Notes: generated by a model from the sequence alone, not told the origin. Counted from the stretch's first letter, positions 10,318 through 19,914 are shown. The stretch is 64,000 bases of DNA from Komagataeibacter sucrofermentans DSM 15973 (GCF_040581405.1 NZ_CP137157.1:996001-1060000); one strand, 5' to 3'. Program-made: numbers and translations.

Positions 10318-11271
10318 ATGGGCGGTATCCGTGGTATTACCCTGACCATGGATACCAGCCCCGATATGTCTATGCACGCTACGTCACGCCGCCGCCAGCT
10401 TCTGCTCTGGCGGGGGGGTGCCGTGGCTTTTTTTGTTCTTGCCTGCCTGCTCGCCGTAAGCCGGTCGGGTGGACTGGCCGGCCACGCCCCGCATCTTGTC
10501 CACCTCAAGCTTGGTGGGGTCATTGGCGCTGATGAGCATGAGAATGTCGAGGCGCTGAAAAAGGCGGCGGATGATGCCTCGGTCAAGGGGCTGGTGCTTG
10601 AAGTCAACAGCCCTGGCGGCGCGGTAACGGGTGGCGAGGTGCTGCATGATGCCGTGGCGGCCTTTGCGCGTCGCAAGCCGGTTGTCGTGTCCATGGGCAG
10701 TGTTGCGGCTTCGGCGGGGTATATGGTGTCTGTGCCTGCCAGCCGCATTTTCGCCAACCGCTCCACCCTGACCGGCTCGATTGGCGTGCTGCTGGAATCG
10801 CCCGATGTTTCCGGCCTGCTCGAACGGGTGGGCGTGCATGTGGACCAGCTTGTATCCGGCCCCATGAAGGGCCAGCCTTCCGCCGTGCAGCCGCTCTCGC
10901 CGCAGGGGCGTGAGATGTTGCAGGGCGTCATTGCCGATCTTTACGGTTTTTTCGTTACCGTCGTGGCGCAGGACCGGCACATGCCGCCCGAGCGCGTGCG
11001 TGAACTGGCCGATGGCCGCCCCTATACCGGCCAGCAGGCGCTCGGGCTCGGGCTTGTTGACCAGATCGGCTCGCTTGATGATGCGCGGCAGTGGTTGCTC
11101 AAAACCACGCATCTGCCCGACAGTGCGCCGGTGACCGATATCGGGCCGCAGGCAACCGGGGTCAACTGGCGGCACTGGATCGCGGGTGTGCTGTCAGGGG
11201 TGCCGGGTGCGGAAATGTTGTTGAAGGAAAGTAGTATGCTTGACGGGGCCGTTGCGATCTGGAAACTATAA
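10318..11271 (+). CDS. sppA: Signal peptide peptidase SppA (S49 family, short form)
   Basis: A membrane-anchored serine protease that degrades cleaved signal peptides. It has 317 residues with one N-terminal membrane helix (about 33-47). The Ser-Lys dyad is predicted from SMGSVAASAGY (Ser132) and Lys184 in SGPMKG; the spacing of 52 matches the short Bacillus SppA (Ser147/Lys199). The TLTGSIGVL segment is also conserved. The start is uncertain between 10318, 10348 and 10372, as no clear ribosome binding site decides it. ihfB follows 27 bp later, so the two probably form one unit. Confidence 0.9.
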   Translation: MGGIRGITLTMDTSPDMSMHATSRRRQLLLWRGGAVAFFVLACLLAVSRSGGLAGHAPHLVHLKLGGVIGADEHENVEALKKAADDASVKGLVLEVNSPGGAVTGGEVLHDAVAAFARRKPVVVSMGSVAASAGYMVSVPASRIFANRSTLTGSIGVLLESPDVSGLLERVGVHVDQLVSGPMKGQPSAVQPLSPQGREMLQGVIADLYGFFVTVVAQDRHMPPERVRELADGRPYTGQQALGLGLVDQIGSLDDARQWLLKTTHLPDSAPVTDIGPQATGVNWRHWIAGVLSGVPGAEMLLKESSMLDGAVAIWKL

Positions 11272-11298
11272 TTTCTTGTTTAATTTGAGGGGAACAGG

Positions 11299-11592
11299 AT
11301 GACCAGATCGGAATTGATCGCCGAGCTTGCCGCAGCCCGCCCCCATATCCCCCTGCGGGATGTGGAACGTATCGTTCAGGTCATCTTTGCTGAAATCAGC
11401 AATGCCCTGATGCACGGTGACCGGGTGGAATTGCGTGGCTTTGGCGCATTTACCGTCAAGAAGCGCGATGCCCGCACCGGGCGCAACCCCCGCACGGGAG
11501 AGAGCGTATCGGTGGATGAGAAGGTCGTGCCCTTCTTCAAGGCAGGCAAGGAACTGCGCGAACGCGTCAATTCAGCCCCCGCTGCTGATTGA
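11299..11592 (+). CDS. ihfB: Integration host factor subunit beta
   Basis: The DNA-bending HU/IHF-family protein, 97 residues. [18 protein letters not shown] at the start, the [21 protein letters not shown] beta-arm region with the RNP tip, and the [14 protein letters not shown]-terminal helix identify the beta subunit, since the alpha subunit and HU differ at the N-terminus and arm. The start has GAGGGGAACAGG upstream, a good ribosome binding site. Located behind sppA. Confidence 0.93.
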   Translation: MTRSELIAELAAARPHIPLRDVERIVQVIFAEISNALMHGDRVELRGFGAFTVKKRDARTGRNPRTGESVSVDEKVVPFFKAGKELRERVNSAPAAD

Positions 11593-11644
11593 ACGAGGCG
11601 GCGGGCATTCTGTTTTTTTAACGATTTATTGAAACAGAGAAAAA

Positions 11645-11721
11645 GGATGTTTCCGGGTGTCGCCTTTTTAAAAGGCGGCGTTCTTTCAGGCTTCTGGCAA
11701 AAAGGGGACCCGGAAATTTCC
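11645..11721 (+). repeat. Nested-palindrome intergenic repeat
   Basis: Outer arms GGATGTTTCCGGG and CCCGGAAATTTCC pair at 11 of 13 positions. Inside are a first hairpin GTCGCCTTTTTAAAAGGCGGC and a weak second one. It lies in the 240-bp gap between ihfB and the convergent lysR gene. A 65-residue reading frame across it is not considered a gene. Confidence 0.7.
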
Positions 11722-11838
11722 AGCGTGATTGCACGCTATGGCGTCGTGCAGGACTGGCAGGCAGTCATGCAGTGGCGCCTGTCATGTCGCGCGCATCACC
11801 CGACCGGACTGAACCGGCGCGGGTGATGCCATGCGCGC

Positions 11839-12723
11839 TTAGTGGCGGGCGTTGATTTCCGCGAGCAGGAAGTCACGGAAAACGGCCACGCGCTTGGAGG
11901 TGCGCAGTTCCTCGGGGTAGACGAAATAGGCATCTACCGTGGGCAGCGGCACCTCGGGCAGGATCTTGACGAGGTTGGGGTACTGCGACGCCGCATAAAG
12001 CGGAATCGAGCCAATGCCGATGCCAGCCGCAATGGCGCCCGCCATGGCGGCGAGGCTGTTGACCTCAAGGCGGGCCTGGCGACGCTCATCGGATGGCACG
12101 CCGGTCTCGGCCAGCCAGTTGATGTGCGGCACGGGCGGGTGATACCCCCCGAACAGGATCAGCTTGTGGGCGTTGAGCTCTTCCAGCGTGCGCGGCGTGC
12201 CGTAATCGTTGAGGTACGACTGCGAGGCATAGATCGGCAGCGGGAAGTCGGCCAGGTGCCGCTGGATCAGGTCCGGCTGGCGGGGTGGATGCATGCGCAC
12301 GGCCACGTCGGCCTCGCGCATGCCCAGATCAAGGTCGTTATCTTCCAGGATCAGGGTAATCGAAATATCAGGGTTGGTTTCCATGAACCGGTGCAGCCGC
12401 GGCGTGAGCCAGCAGGTGCCAAAGCCGGTTGTGGTGGTTACCCGTAGCCGACCGGCCGCCTTTTCCTTGCTTTCCGTCAGCAGGGACTGGGTCATGGCGA
12501 GCTTGGAGAAGACTTCCCGAACCGTCTGGTTCAGCGTCTCGCCCTGCTCGGTCAGGATCAGCCCCCGGGCATGCCGGTGGAAAAGAGGAACCTGCAGCGC
12601 TTCTTCCAGGGCTGAAATCTGCCGCGATACCGCAGACTGGCTCAGGTTAAGCACGTCGCCGGCATGGGTGAAGGACCCTGCCTCGGCTACAGCATGAAAT
12701 ATCCGGAGTTTATCCCAGTCCAC
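11839..12723 (-). CDS. LysR-family transcriptional regulator
   Basis: A 294-residue regulator with an N-terminal winged helix-turn-helix (MDWDKLRIFHAVAEAGSFTHAGDVLNLSQSAVSRQISALE, residues 1-40) and a substrate-binding-like effector domain from about 90. The helix region closely follows LysR proteins with the SQSAVSRQI recognition helix. It lies 104 bp downstream of trxB on the same strand and could be transcribed with it. Its effector and targets cannot be read from sequence. Convergent with ihfB. Confidence 0.88.
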   Translation of the reverse strand: MDWDKLRIFHAVAEAGSFTHAGDVLNLSQSAVSRQISALEEALQVPLFHRHARGLILTEQGETLNQTVREVFSKLAMTQSLLTESKEKAAGRLRVTTTTGFGTCWLTPRLHRFMETNPDISITLILEDNDLDLGMREADVAVRMHPPRQPDLIQRHLADFPLPIYASQSYLNDYGTPRTLEELNAHKLILFGGYHPPVPHINWLAETGVPSDERRQARLEVNSLAAMAGAIAAGIGIGSIPLYAASQYPNLVKILPEVPLPTVDAYFVYPEELRTSKRVAVFRDFLLAEINARH

Positions 12724-12827
12724 GCGTTGACTCCGCTTTCTATCTTATAAAGGGCGCGCCAAATGTTATGACACTAGGGGTTGTGGTGAAGGAAATGCTG
12801 GGGCAGGTCAAGGACTCATGCAGTCCT

Positions 12828-13784
12828 TTACTGACCGGTGGCAAGAAAGCGCTCGGCCTCGAGCGCTGCCATGCAGCCGGTGCCCGCCGCCGTGACGGCC
12901 TGCCTATATATCTTGTCCTGCACGTCACCTGCGGCAAATACGCCTGGCACCGAGGTGCGCGTGCTACCGGGTGCCGTGGTGATGTAACCATCCGTATCAA
13001 TGGCCACAACATCACGAAAAATTGTGGTGTTCGGGGCATGGCCGATGGCAACGAACACGCCATCCACGTCGATATGACTGGTTGCGCCCGTAACCGTGTC
13101 GCGCAGGTCCGCCCCCGTGACCACGGCTGGCGTGCCGCTGCCGGTAATGCGTTCGACCGCCTTGTTCCACAGTACCGATATCTTGGGGTTGGCATGCAGG
13201 CGGTCCTGCAGGATCTTTTCCGCCCGTAGGGTGTCGCGGCGGTGGATCAGGGTAACGTGGCTGGCATGGTGGGTGAGGTAAAGGGCTTCCTCCACCGCCG
13301 TGTTGCCGCCGCCAATCACGGCCACGCGCCTGCCGCGATAGAAAAAGCCATCACACGTGGCGCAGGCCGAAACGCCGCCACCCTGGAATTCCTTCTCGCC
13401 CGGCACGCCAAGCCATTTGGCCTGGGCGCCCGTGGCGATGATGACGCTGCGCGCCTCGTACACCGTGCCGGAATCGCCCGTGGCGTAAAAGCGGCCACTG
13501 CCGTCCTTGCGGCTGAAATCGCAGGAAACGATGATGTCATCCATCATGCGCGTGCCGACATTGCGGGCCTGCTCGGCCATCTGCTCCATCAGTTCCGGCC
13601 CCTGTATGCCCTTGGCGAAGCCGGGATAGTTCTCGACATCGGTAGTGATCATGAGCTGGCCGCCGGGCTGCAGCCCCGCCACGAGAACGGGCGAAAGACT
13701 GGCGCGCGCGGCATAGATGGCGGCGGTATAACCGGCGGGACCCGCGCCGATGACAAGCAGGTCGGTAGAAACGGTCTGGGGCAT
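12828..13784 (-). CDS. trxB: Thioredoxin reductase
   Basis: NADPH-dependent flavoprotein that reduces thioredoxin. The protein has 318 residues: FAD-binding VIGAGPAGYTAAIYAARA, redox-active CATC (Cys141-Cys144) in GVSACATCDGFFYRG, NADPH-binding VIGGGNTAVEEALYL, and the C-terminal GVFAAGDVQDKIYRQAVTAAGTGC. The start is set at 13784 (MPQTVSTDLL); the same frame stays open another 550 bp but that stretch overlaps the divergent lrp gene antisense and has no family match. An Lrp regulator is divergent 138 bp away. Confidence 0.96.
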   Translation of the reverse strand: MPQTVSTDLLVIGAGPAGYTAAIYAARASLSPVLVAGLQPGGQLMITTDVENYPGFAKGIQGPELMEQMAEQARNVGTRMMDDIIVSCDFSRKDGSGRFYATGDSGTVYEARSVIIATGAQAKWLGVPGEKEFQGGGVSACATCDGFFYRGRRVAVIGGGNTAVEEALYLTHHASHVTLIHRRDTLRAEKILQDRLHANPKISVLWNKAVERITGSGTPAVVTGADLRDTVTGATSHIDVDGVFVAIGHAPNTTIFRDVVAIDTDGYITTAPGSTRTSVPGVFAAGDVQDKIYRQAVTAAGTGCMAALEAERFLATGQ

Positions 13785-13922
13785 GAGATCGGGAAAACCT
13801 ATCGTAGCGTCATAATTTCCTTTGGTATGGTCGTCCACTGGCGTCCGTGCAAGGGTTGGAGTAGAAAGTGCTTCATTATCGTGGCACCCGGTCCGGCGGT
13901 TGCCCCCTTGTCGAGAGATGGA

Positions 13923-14399
13923 ATGTGCATGGCGGAACGGATGGCTGATCTGGATGCGATTGATCGTCGGATTGTGGCCGAACTTCAGCTCGACGGACGC
14001 ATGACGAACGTGGAACTGGCGCGGCGTGTCGGTATTTCCGCGCCGCCCTGCCTGCGCCGCATGCGCAGGCTTGAGGAAGACCACGTGATCCGTGGCTACC
14101 ATGCCGATACCGATGGCGCGCGGCTGGGCTGGTCGATCACGCTTTTCGCTCTGATCGGCCTGGACAGCCAGAAGGAAACCGTGCTGGCCGCCTTCGAGGC
14201 GCAGGTCTCGGCCTGGCCGGAAGTGCGCGAGTGCCACATGATTCGCGGCGGCGGCGACTTTCTGGTGCGGCTCGTGGCGCGTGACGCCACGCATGAAAAC
14301 CTGCTGACCCGCCAGTTGACCGAAGCCACCCACGTGGTGCGCGTGCAGACACTCCAGACCATCCGCACCAGCCTCAACCGCCCTGGCGTGCCTGTGTGA
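13923..14399 (+). CDS. Lrp/AsnC-family transcriptional regulator
   Basis: About 158 residues, with an N-terminal helix-turn-helix (LDAIDRRIVAELQLDGRMTNVELARRVGISAPPCLRRMRRLEE) and a C-terminal RAM ligand-binding domain (VRECHMIRGGGDFLVRL). Feast/famine regulators of this type usually respond to amino acids. The start is 13923, with a weak GAGAG upstream; 13929 or 13941 are alternatives. It is divergent from trxB, and a similar trxB/lrp pairing is seen in related Acetobacteraceae as far as I recall. The ligand is unknown. Confidence 0.88.
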   Translation: MCMAERMADLDAIDRRIVAELQLDGRMTNVELARRVGISAPPCLRRMRRLEEDHVIRGYHADTDGARLGWSITLFALIGLDSQKETVLAAFEAQVSAWPEVRECHMIRGGGDFLVRLVARDATHENLLTRQLTEATHVVRVQTLQTIRTSLNRPGVPV

Positions 14400-14409
14400 A
14401 GGCAGGAGC

Positions 14410-15876
14410 GTGAGGGTGAAGGACAGCCCGCGCCCGTGGCTGTGCCTGCTTGGCCTGGTGGCCTGCCTGCGGCTGGTGGTGGCAGCGCTTCTGCCGCTTT
14501 CGCCCGATGAGGCCTATTACCGCATCTGGGCGCTGGCGCCTGCCGCAAGCTATCTTGACCACCCGCCCATGGTGGCTGTGTGGATCAGGCTGGGCATGGC
14601 GCTTGGTGGCGATGACCCGTTTGGCGTGAGGCTGGCGGGCGTGCTGGCGGGGGCGGGGATATCGTTTTTCCTGTTCAGGGCCGTGCGTGACCTGCTGCCG
14701 GGTGCGGCGCCTGTGCTGGCATGGCGGGCCTGCGCGCTGTTGCAGGCAACGCTTGTGCTGGCCATCCAGTCCGTTGTCATGACGCCGGACATGCCGGTGC
14801 TCTTTTTCCTGTCCGTGCTGCTCTGGGTCATGGGGCGCATCGTGGCCGGAGGGGGCGCGCGCTGGTGGCTGGCTGCCGGGCTCGTGGCCGGGCTTGCGTT
14901 TGATAGCAAATACACCGCCGTGCTGCCTGTGGCGGGCATTGGCCTGTGGTGGCTGGCTCAGAGCCTGTGGCGGCGCGTGCCGGGGCAGGGCAGGCATTGG
15001 GTCGCAATTGCAGGCGGGCTGGTTCTGGCCGTGCTGTGTGTCACTCCGGTACTGTGGTGGAATGAAACCCATGGCTGGGCCAGCTTTGCCCGGCAGGGTG
15101 GTCGCACGGCGGACTGGCACCCGGCAAAGGCCTTTCAGTTCCTGACCGAACTGCTGGCCGGGCAGGCGGGGCTGATGACGCCGGGCATTGCCGCGTTTTT
15201 CGTGTGGGGGCAGGTCCGTGCGTGGGGGCAGGCCCGTCAGGTGCCCGGTGCGGCCCTGCTGGCCTGTTTCGTGGCCGTGCCTGCGTGTGTGTTCGTGCAG
15301 CATGGCATAGGCGACCGGGTGCAGGCGAACTGGCCGGGGGTGATCTATCCGGGGCTGGCGGCGGCCACGGCGCTGGTGGGCTGGCGCTGGGGGCGTTGGG
15401 CGGTTGGTGGCGGCCTGCTGGTTGGCGCGCTGGTTTACGGGCAGGCGCTGTTTGCCCCGCTGCCCCTTTCTTCCCATACCGATGTGGCGCTGCGGCAGAT
15501 GGCGGGGTGGCACAGGCTGGCGGCGGATATTAGCGCTGTGGCCAGGCCCGGCGAATTCGTAGCCGCGTGTGATTACGGCACGGCTGCGGAACTGGCCACG
15601 GTGCTGCCTGGCCGCATCGTGGTGGGCATTGAGCCGCGCTGGGCGCTGTTTAACCTGCCGCATGACGTGACGGGTGGGGGCATTATGGTCTGTAACCCGC
15701 GCCGCACGTTCGATGCAGGTGTCTTCGCCTCCATAGACAGCCTGGGCACGGTAACGCGCGGGCGCAAGGGGCGTGTGGCCGAGCCGGTCAGCCTGTATCG
15801 CGTGCAGTTGCGCGATGACCTGTCAGCCACCCAGCGCCAGACGATGGCGCGCCTGCCGGTAGTGGGCGGGGGATGA
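14410..15876 (+). CDS. GT39/ArnT-like membrane glycosyltransferase
   Basis: A 488-residue multi-pass GT-C glycosyltransferase of the PMT_2 (dolichyl-phosphate-mannose mannosyltransferase-like) type. An early acidic loop after the first helix, LSPDEAYYRIWALAPAASYL, then DHPPMVA, carries the catalytic DE-type motif facing the periplasm. About ten hydrophobic segments follow, and the C-terminus is a small soluble domain. Enzymes of this kind transfer a sugar from a polyprenyl-phosphate donor to lipid A, protein or glycan. It starts 10 bp after the lrp stop, so it may be co-transcribed. Acceptor and sugar are unknown. Confidence 0.75.
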   Translation: MRVKDSPRPWLCLLGLVACLRLVVAALLPLSPDEAYYRIWALAPAASYLDHPPMVAVWIRLGMALGGDDPFGVRLAGVLAGAGISFFLFRAVRDLLPGAAPVLAWRACALLQATLVLAIQSVVMTPDMPVLFFLSVLLWVMGRIVAGGGARWWLAAGLVAGLAFDSKYTAVLPVAGIGLWWLAQSLWRRVPGQGRHWVAIAGGLVLAVLCVTPVLWWNETHGWASFARQGGRTADWHPAKAFQFLTELLAGQAGLMTPGIAAFFVWGQVRAWGQARQVPGAALLACFVAVPACVFVQHGIGDRVQANWPGVIYPGLAAATALVGWRWGRWAVGGGLLVGALVYGQALFAPLPLSSHTDVALRQMAGWHRLAADISAVARPGEFVAACDYGTAAELATVLPGRIVVGIEPRWALFNLPHDVTGGGIMVCNPRRTFDAGVFASIDSLGTVTRGRKGRVAEPVSLYRVQLRDDLSATQRQTMARLPVVGGG

Positions 15877-15977
15877 ATGAAGATTTGTTTATATAAAATA
15901 AATATAGACGTTTTATTGTCTATTGCTTTCTATTTTATTTTAAACAGCGATTATAGGCAATTCTGAATATAATTAAT

Positions 15978-16048
15978 AAAAGTTTTTGGGTGCCGCTTTT
16001 TCCAAAAAGGCGGCGTTCTCCAAAGCATTAAAAAAGCCTTACCAAAAC
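15978..16048 (+). repeat. Nested-palindrome intergenic repeat
   Basis: Left arm AAAAGTTTTTGGG, first hairpin TGCCGCTTTTTCCAAAAAGGCGGC, weak second hairpin GCATTAAAAAAGC, right arm ACCAAAACG. It lies between the GT39-like gene and the convergent response regulator, preceded by about 100 bp of AT-rich DNA. Confidence 0.7.
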
Positions 16049-16077
16049 GACGGGCGCGGCGTCGCGCTGCGGCAGCC

Positions 16078-16428
16078 TCAGTCAGCCACGGGCAATGCCT
16101 GCCGCACCTGTTCAAGCATGGCCTTCATGCGGAAGGGTTTTTCCAGCAGGGGCAGGGGGGCGTAGCGTGCCAGCCGGTCGGGGTCGCCGCTCATCACGAT
16201 CACATGGCTGCCGCGTGCGCGGGCTGCAGCAATGAAGGCATCAGGTTCCCCATCAGGCAGGGTCAGGTCCACCAGCGCCAGGGCGCAGGGGCGGGTTTCA
16301 AGCTGGTGCATGGCCTCGGCCACGCTGGGGCATATGGTGGCGGTGATGCCGTCGCTTTCCAGCATGGTGGCGACGAGTTCGGCAATCATGGTCTCGTCTT
16401 CAACAATCAGGGCGGTGCGCGCGGTCAT
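16078..16428 (-). CDS. Single-domain response regulator (CheY-like receiver)
   Basis: A 116-residue stand-alone receiver domain. The acidic pair is Glu10/Asp11 (IVEDE), the phosphorylation site Asp54 (LALVDLTLPD), the switch Ser80 (IVMSGD), and Lys97 (LEKPFR). There is no output domain. The ATG (16426-16428) overlaps the stop of the Nudix gene by four bases (ATGA); an upstream in-frame extension of 24 residues lies inside the Nudix gene and is rejected. No histidine kinase is adjacent, so its partner is elsewhere. Confidence 0.88.
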   Translation of the reverse strand: MTARTALIVEDETMIAELVATMLESDGITATICPSVAEAMHQLETRPCALALVDLTLPDGEPDAFIAAARARGSHVIVMSGDPDRLARYAPLPLLEKPFRMKAMLEQVRQALPVAD

Positions 16429-16958
16429 GACAGGAGGCTTTCGGCCCGATGGTGGGGGGCGGTATCGGTGGTCGTGCGGGTTTGCGGGGCCAGTGGCCAC
16501 GGCGCGATGCCACGGGCTGACAGGGCCAGGGCACCGAGTTCGGGCAGGCCGGGGCTGAAGGTGGCCGGGCGGGCGTGCACCTGCTCAAGATCGAACCAGT
16601 CCACCGCATCCGCATCATCACCCGCATGGATGTCGGTCCAGCCATTGTCGTGGCATTTCACGGCCACGATCAGGTAGTGAAAGCGGATATGGCCCCTGCT
16701 GTCACGATCGATCAGGTCAAAGGCGGTCAGCGTGCCTTCGGCATGGGTGATGAAGCCGGTTTCCTCGCGCAGTTCGCGCGCGGCGGCCTCAAAGCAGGTT
16801 TCGCCATGCTCGATGCGCCCGCCGGGAAAGCCCCATAACCCCTGATCGGGCGGATTACGGCGGCGCACAAGCAGCATGCGCCCCTTGCGGACGATGATGG
16901 AAAGAACGGCCCCGGCCAGTGTCGTGTTATCGGACATAAACGGAATATATCGGATCAT
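16425..16958 (-). CDS. Nudix hydrolase
   Basis: A 177-residue protein with a clear Nudix box: GGRIEHGETCFEAAARELREETG, holding the metal-binding REEtG glutamates. The sequence around it (LLVRRRNPPDQGLWGFPGG) resembles ADP-ribose or nucleoside-diphosphate-derivative pyrophosphohydrolases, but the substrate is not fixed by sequence. The last 40 residues are Pro/Thr/His-rich and probably disordered. Start at 16958, or MSDNTTLAG at 16937. It is translationally coupled to the downstream receiver gene. Confidence 0.85.
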   Translation of the reverse strand: MIRYIPFMSDNTTLAGAVLSIIVRKGRMLLVRRRNPPDQGLWGFPGGRIEHGETCFEAAARELREETGFITHAEGTLTAFDLIDRDSRGHIRFHYLIVAVKCHDNGWTDIHAGDDADAVDWFDLEQVHARPATFSPGLPELGALALSARGIAPWPLAPQTRTTTDTAPHHRAESLLS

Positions 16959-17035
16959 GGCCCCGCATCCATGCCTGTACGGGACCAGAGTGTTCCCGAT
17001 TGCGTGAGCACGCCCGCGCGAGCGGTATGGCGGGC

Positions 17036-17431
17036 CTATCGTTTGAGCACGATATGCGCCCGGCAGCGCGGCGTGCCATAGATGCCAACGATGGTCTTGC
17101 CTTCGGGATGGGCCTCGAACACCATGGGGTAGGCAGCACCCGAGGGCTGCTGCAGCAGGACCTCGGCATGATAGTGGGCATATCCCTTTTCAGGCCGGCC
17201 CCGCAGCGGCACGGAGCCATCGGCGGGGGTGAAGGTGAGGGTTTTCGAGCCAACCTGAAAGGTGGAGGTATCGCGGGTTTCCTCGGTGCAGTTGCCCCTG
17301 TCGGCCACGAGCTGGCCGGTCCATAATCCTTTCGGGTCGTGCAGCGCATCGGCTGCGGCGGGGGGCGTAAAGGCAAGGACGCCGGCCAGGCCAAGGGCCA
17401 CCACCGCTGGCCGCGCGAGGCATGCAATCAT
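17036..17431 (-). CDS. Exported protein of unknown function
   Basis: A 131-residue protein with a signal peptide (about residues 1-27, cleavage near AAADA). The mature part is about 100 residues and begins [25 protein letters not shown]; two cysteines, in GNC and PRCR, could form a disulfide. The GLWTG and FTPADG segments suggest a small beta-rich periplasmic protein. I do not recognise a family. It is divergent from guaA. Confidence 0.65.
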   Translation of the reverse strand: MIACLARPAVVALGLAGVLAFTPPAAADALHDPKGLWTGQLVADRGNCTEETRDTSTFQVGSKTLTFTPADGSVPLRGRPEKGYAHYHAEVLLQQPSGAAYPMVFEAHPEGKTIVGIYGTPRCRAHIVLKR

Positions 17432-17596
17432 GAAAACGGACCTCTGGTTTGTGTTTCAGAACACGGCAGGCGACATGGGCCTGCCTCATGCCTTATATTG
17501 TGCTATCTGCGCCCGAAAGACTATCCCACCCTTGCACCGGGTCGCCCGCTCATGCTGGAAGCCCTGTGTATCGATAATGCCGCGACCGAAAGACAC

Positions 17597-19201
17597 ATGA
17601 TGAACGACACCGTGAATACAGCCCCCCCATCGGCAGGACTTGATGAATCCCTGCATGAAGACCGGATCCTGATCCTGGATTTCGGCAGCCAGGTCACGCA
17701 GCTGATTGCCCGCCGCGTGCGCGAGAGCGGGGTGTATTGCGAAATCTGGCCGTATTCCAGCACGGCCGAGCGGATTCGGGCCTTTGCGCCCAAGGGCATC
17801 ATCCTGTCAGGCAGCCCGGCCAGCGTGCTTGACGAGAATGCGCCGACCATCCCGCCGGTGGTGTTTGAACTGAACGTGCCGGTGCTGGGTATCTGCTACG
17901 GGCAGCAGGCCATGTGCCGCATGCTGGGCGGTAAGGTCGAATCATCCGAACATCGTGAATTCGGCCGTGCGCATATCGATATCATCAAGGACTGCGCGCT
18001 GTTTCGCGGCACATGGGCGCGCGGTGGGCGCGAGCAGGTGTGGATGAGCCATGGTGACCGCGTGACCGCGCTGCCGCCCGGCTTTCAGGCCGTGGCCGTG
18101 AGCGAAGGGGCGCCGTTCGCCATCATCGCCGATGAAGGGCGCAGGCTCTATGGCGTGCAGTTCCACCCTGAGGTGGTGCACACCCCGCATGGCGCGGCCC
18201 TGCTGCGCAACTTCACGCATGGCGTTGCGGGGTGCCGGGGCACCTGGACCATGGCGGGCTTCCGCGACATGGAGATCGCGCGCATCCGCCAGCAGGTTGG
18301 CAAGGGGCGGGTGATCTGCGGGCTTTCGGGGGGCGTTGATTCCTCGGTGGCCGCCGTGCTGATCCATCAGGCCATTGGCGACCAGCTGACCTGTATTTTC
18401 GTCGATCCGGGCATCCTGCGCGCGGGCGAGGCGGATGAGGTGATCCGCACCTTCCGTGACCGCTTCAACATCCACCTGATCCACCGCGATGCATCCGACC
18501 TGTTCCTCAACGCGCTTGAAGGGGTGAGCGACCCCGAAATCAAGCGCAAGACCATTGGCCGCCTGTTCATTGAGGTGTTCGAGGAGGAAGCCGCCAAGCT
18601 TGGCGGCGCCGAGTTCCTGGCGCAGGGCACGCTCTACCCCGATGTGATCGAGAGCGTGAGCTTTACTGGCGGCCCGTCGGTTACCATCAAGTCGCACCAC
18701 AATGTTGGCGGCCTGCCCGAGCGGATGAAGATGCAGCTTGTCGAGCCGCTGCGCGAACTGTTCAAGGACGAAGTGCGCGAACTCGGCCGCGAAATGGATA
18801 TTCCCGAAGCGATCGTGGGCCGCCACCCGTTCCCCGGCCCGGGGCTGGCGATCCGTATTCCCGGTGCCATCACGCGCGAGAAGCTGGCCCTGCTGCGTCG
18901 CGTTGATTCGATCTTCCTGGAGGAGATCCGCGCGGCTGGGCTGTATGACGCCATCTGGCAGGCCTTTGCCGTGCTGCTGCCCGTGCGCACCGTGGGTGTT
19001 ATGGGCGATGGCCGCACCTATGATTACGCCTGCGCCCTGCGCGCCGTAACCAGCACGGATGGCATGACGGCGGATATCTATCCGTTTGACATGTCTTTCC
19101 TCAACCGTGTGGCCGGGCGTATTGTCAATGAAGTGCGGGGCGTGAACCGCGTGACGTATGACATTACGTCCAAACCGCCCGGAACGATTGAGTGGGAATG
19201 A
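17597..19201 (+). CDS. guaA: GMP synthase (glutamine-hydrolysing)
   Basis: Converts XMP to GMP using glutamine and ATP. 534 residues in two domains. The N-terminal class I glutamine amidotransferase has Cys100 (GICYGQQ), His190 and Glu192 (QFHPEVV). The ATP-pyrophosphatase follows with SGGVDSS (244-250), and the dimerisation domain ends KPPGTIEWE, the standard GuaA C-terminus. The start is the first ATG of [11 protein letters not shown]; the frame runs on upstream for 86 codons without family match. A long GC hairpin follows the stop. Confidence 0.97.
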   Translation: MMNDTVNTAPPSAGLDESLHEDRILILDFGSQVTQLIARRVRESGVYCEIWPYSSTAERIRAFAPKGIILSGSPASVLDENAPTIPPVVFELNVPVLGICYGQQAMCRMLGGKVESSEHREFGRAHIDIIKDCALFRGTWARGGREQVWMSHGDRVTALPPGFQAVAVSEGAPFAIIADEGRRLYGVQFHPEVVHTPHGAALLRNFTHGVAGCRGTWTMAGFRDMEIARIRQQVGKGRVICGLSGGVDSSVAAVLIHQAIGDQLTCIFVDPGILRAGEADEVIRTFRDRFNIHLIHRDASDLFLNALEGVSDPEIKRKTIGRLFIEVFEEEAAKLGGAEFLAQGTLYPDVIESVSFTGGPSVTIKSHHNVGGLPERMKMQLVEPLRELFKDEVRELGREMDIPEAIVGRHPFPGPGLAIRIPGAITREKLALLRRVDSIFLEEIRAAGLYDAIWQAFAVLLPVRTVGVMGDGRTYDYACALRAVTSTDGMTADIYPFDMSFLNRVAGRIVNEVRGVNRVTYDITSKPPGTIEWE

Positions 19202-19242
19202 TGTTCGGGGCGGGCTGAATTCTCCCGTTCTCTCCCCGAAAA

Positions 19243-19269
19243 CCAGCCTGACGGATATCGTCAGGCTGG
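19243..19269 (+). terminator. Strong hairpin downstream of guaA
   Basis: CCAGCCTGACG-GATAT-CGTCAGGCTGG is an 11-bp perfect stem with a 5-nt loop, 42 bp after the guaA stop. There is no T-run after it, so it could be a 3' stabiliser or a non-canonical terminator. Confidence 0.5.
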
Positions 19270-19413
19270 CCGATCTGGAACCGTCATGGGCAGATGGACC
19301 TGTGACGGTATTTATGATCGGAAATGCTGCGATGCTTATGGCATGGTGCAGTTATATATTTTAAATACAAATTAAAGATAGAAACCGGCATTGCAGGCAA
19401 GTGGCCCGTTTTA

Positions 19414-19914
19414 TTATTCAGCCGATCCTGGCTGTTCGATAATAATCCGCATGCCCCATGTTTTTCCGCCATCATTGGTCGTGAGTACAACCTGATAGGT
19501 TCCATTATTGGGGATTATGATATGGTCGAGTGGTGTATCGGTTGAGGGCCAGATGATGTTCTTGTCATCATAATGCTTCAATGACACCGTCATCGGCACA
19601 ACAGGCGCTGCCGTGATCCCGCTTATGATGGCGGCTTTCTGTATATCTTTTGGCAGTAAGGTCTCGATTGCCCTTATATCGATATCGCCACCACGGTTGG
19701 AAGGCAGGCTCAGGATGGCGGAAATGCAGGTTTCGTATTCCTTGTAGCTCTCGCTTGTGCAGGGTGTCTGAACGGTTACGTTTGTCGGGGTTCCATCGGG
19801 AAGCTTCACGTCCGTTGCATACGCATGGCCAGTCAGCAGGAGCGCCGGAACAAAGGCAGAAAAGCTTTTACGCATGGGACGAGACACCTTACGGGAGATT
19901 TGAACAACGCTCAC
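19414..19914 (-). CDS. Exported protein of unknown function (orphan)
   Basis: Up to 166 residues; the more likely start is MRKSFSAFVPALLL at 19875, giving a signal peptide cleaved near HAYA-T. The mature part includes the Cys pair in TPCTSESYKEYETC (likely disulfide), an IDIRAIETLLPKDIQKA helix, and a beta-rich end with NGTYQVVLTTNDGGKTWGM. The last motif resembles Asp-box/BNR strands, but one copy is not enough to call a family. AT content is higher than in neighbouring housekeeping genes. Confidence 0.6.
   Translation of the reverse strand: MSVVQISRKVSRPMRKSFSAFVPALLLTGHAYATDVKLPDGTPTNVTVQTPCTSESYKEYETCISAILSLPSNRGGDIDIRAIETLLPKDIQKAAIISGITAAPVVPMTVSLKHYDDKNIIWPSTDTPLDHIIIPNNGTYQVVLTTNDGGKTWGMRIIIEQPGSAE

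Noticed and set aside
11629-11826. 65-residue plus-strand frame after ihfB
   Set aside because: It reads through the palindromic repeat and has no ribosome binding site or recognisable features.
13785-14333. Extension of trxB upstream by 183 codons
   Set aside because: The canonical TrxB N-terminus starts at 13784, and the extension lies antisense to the lrp gene.
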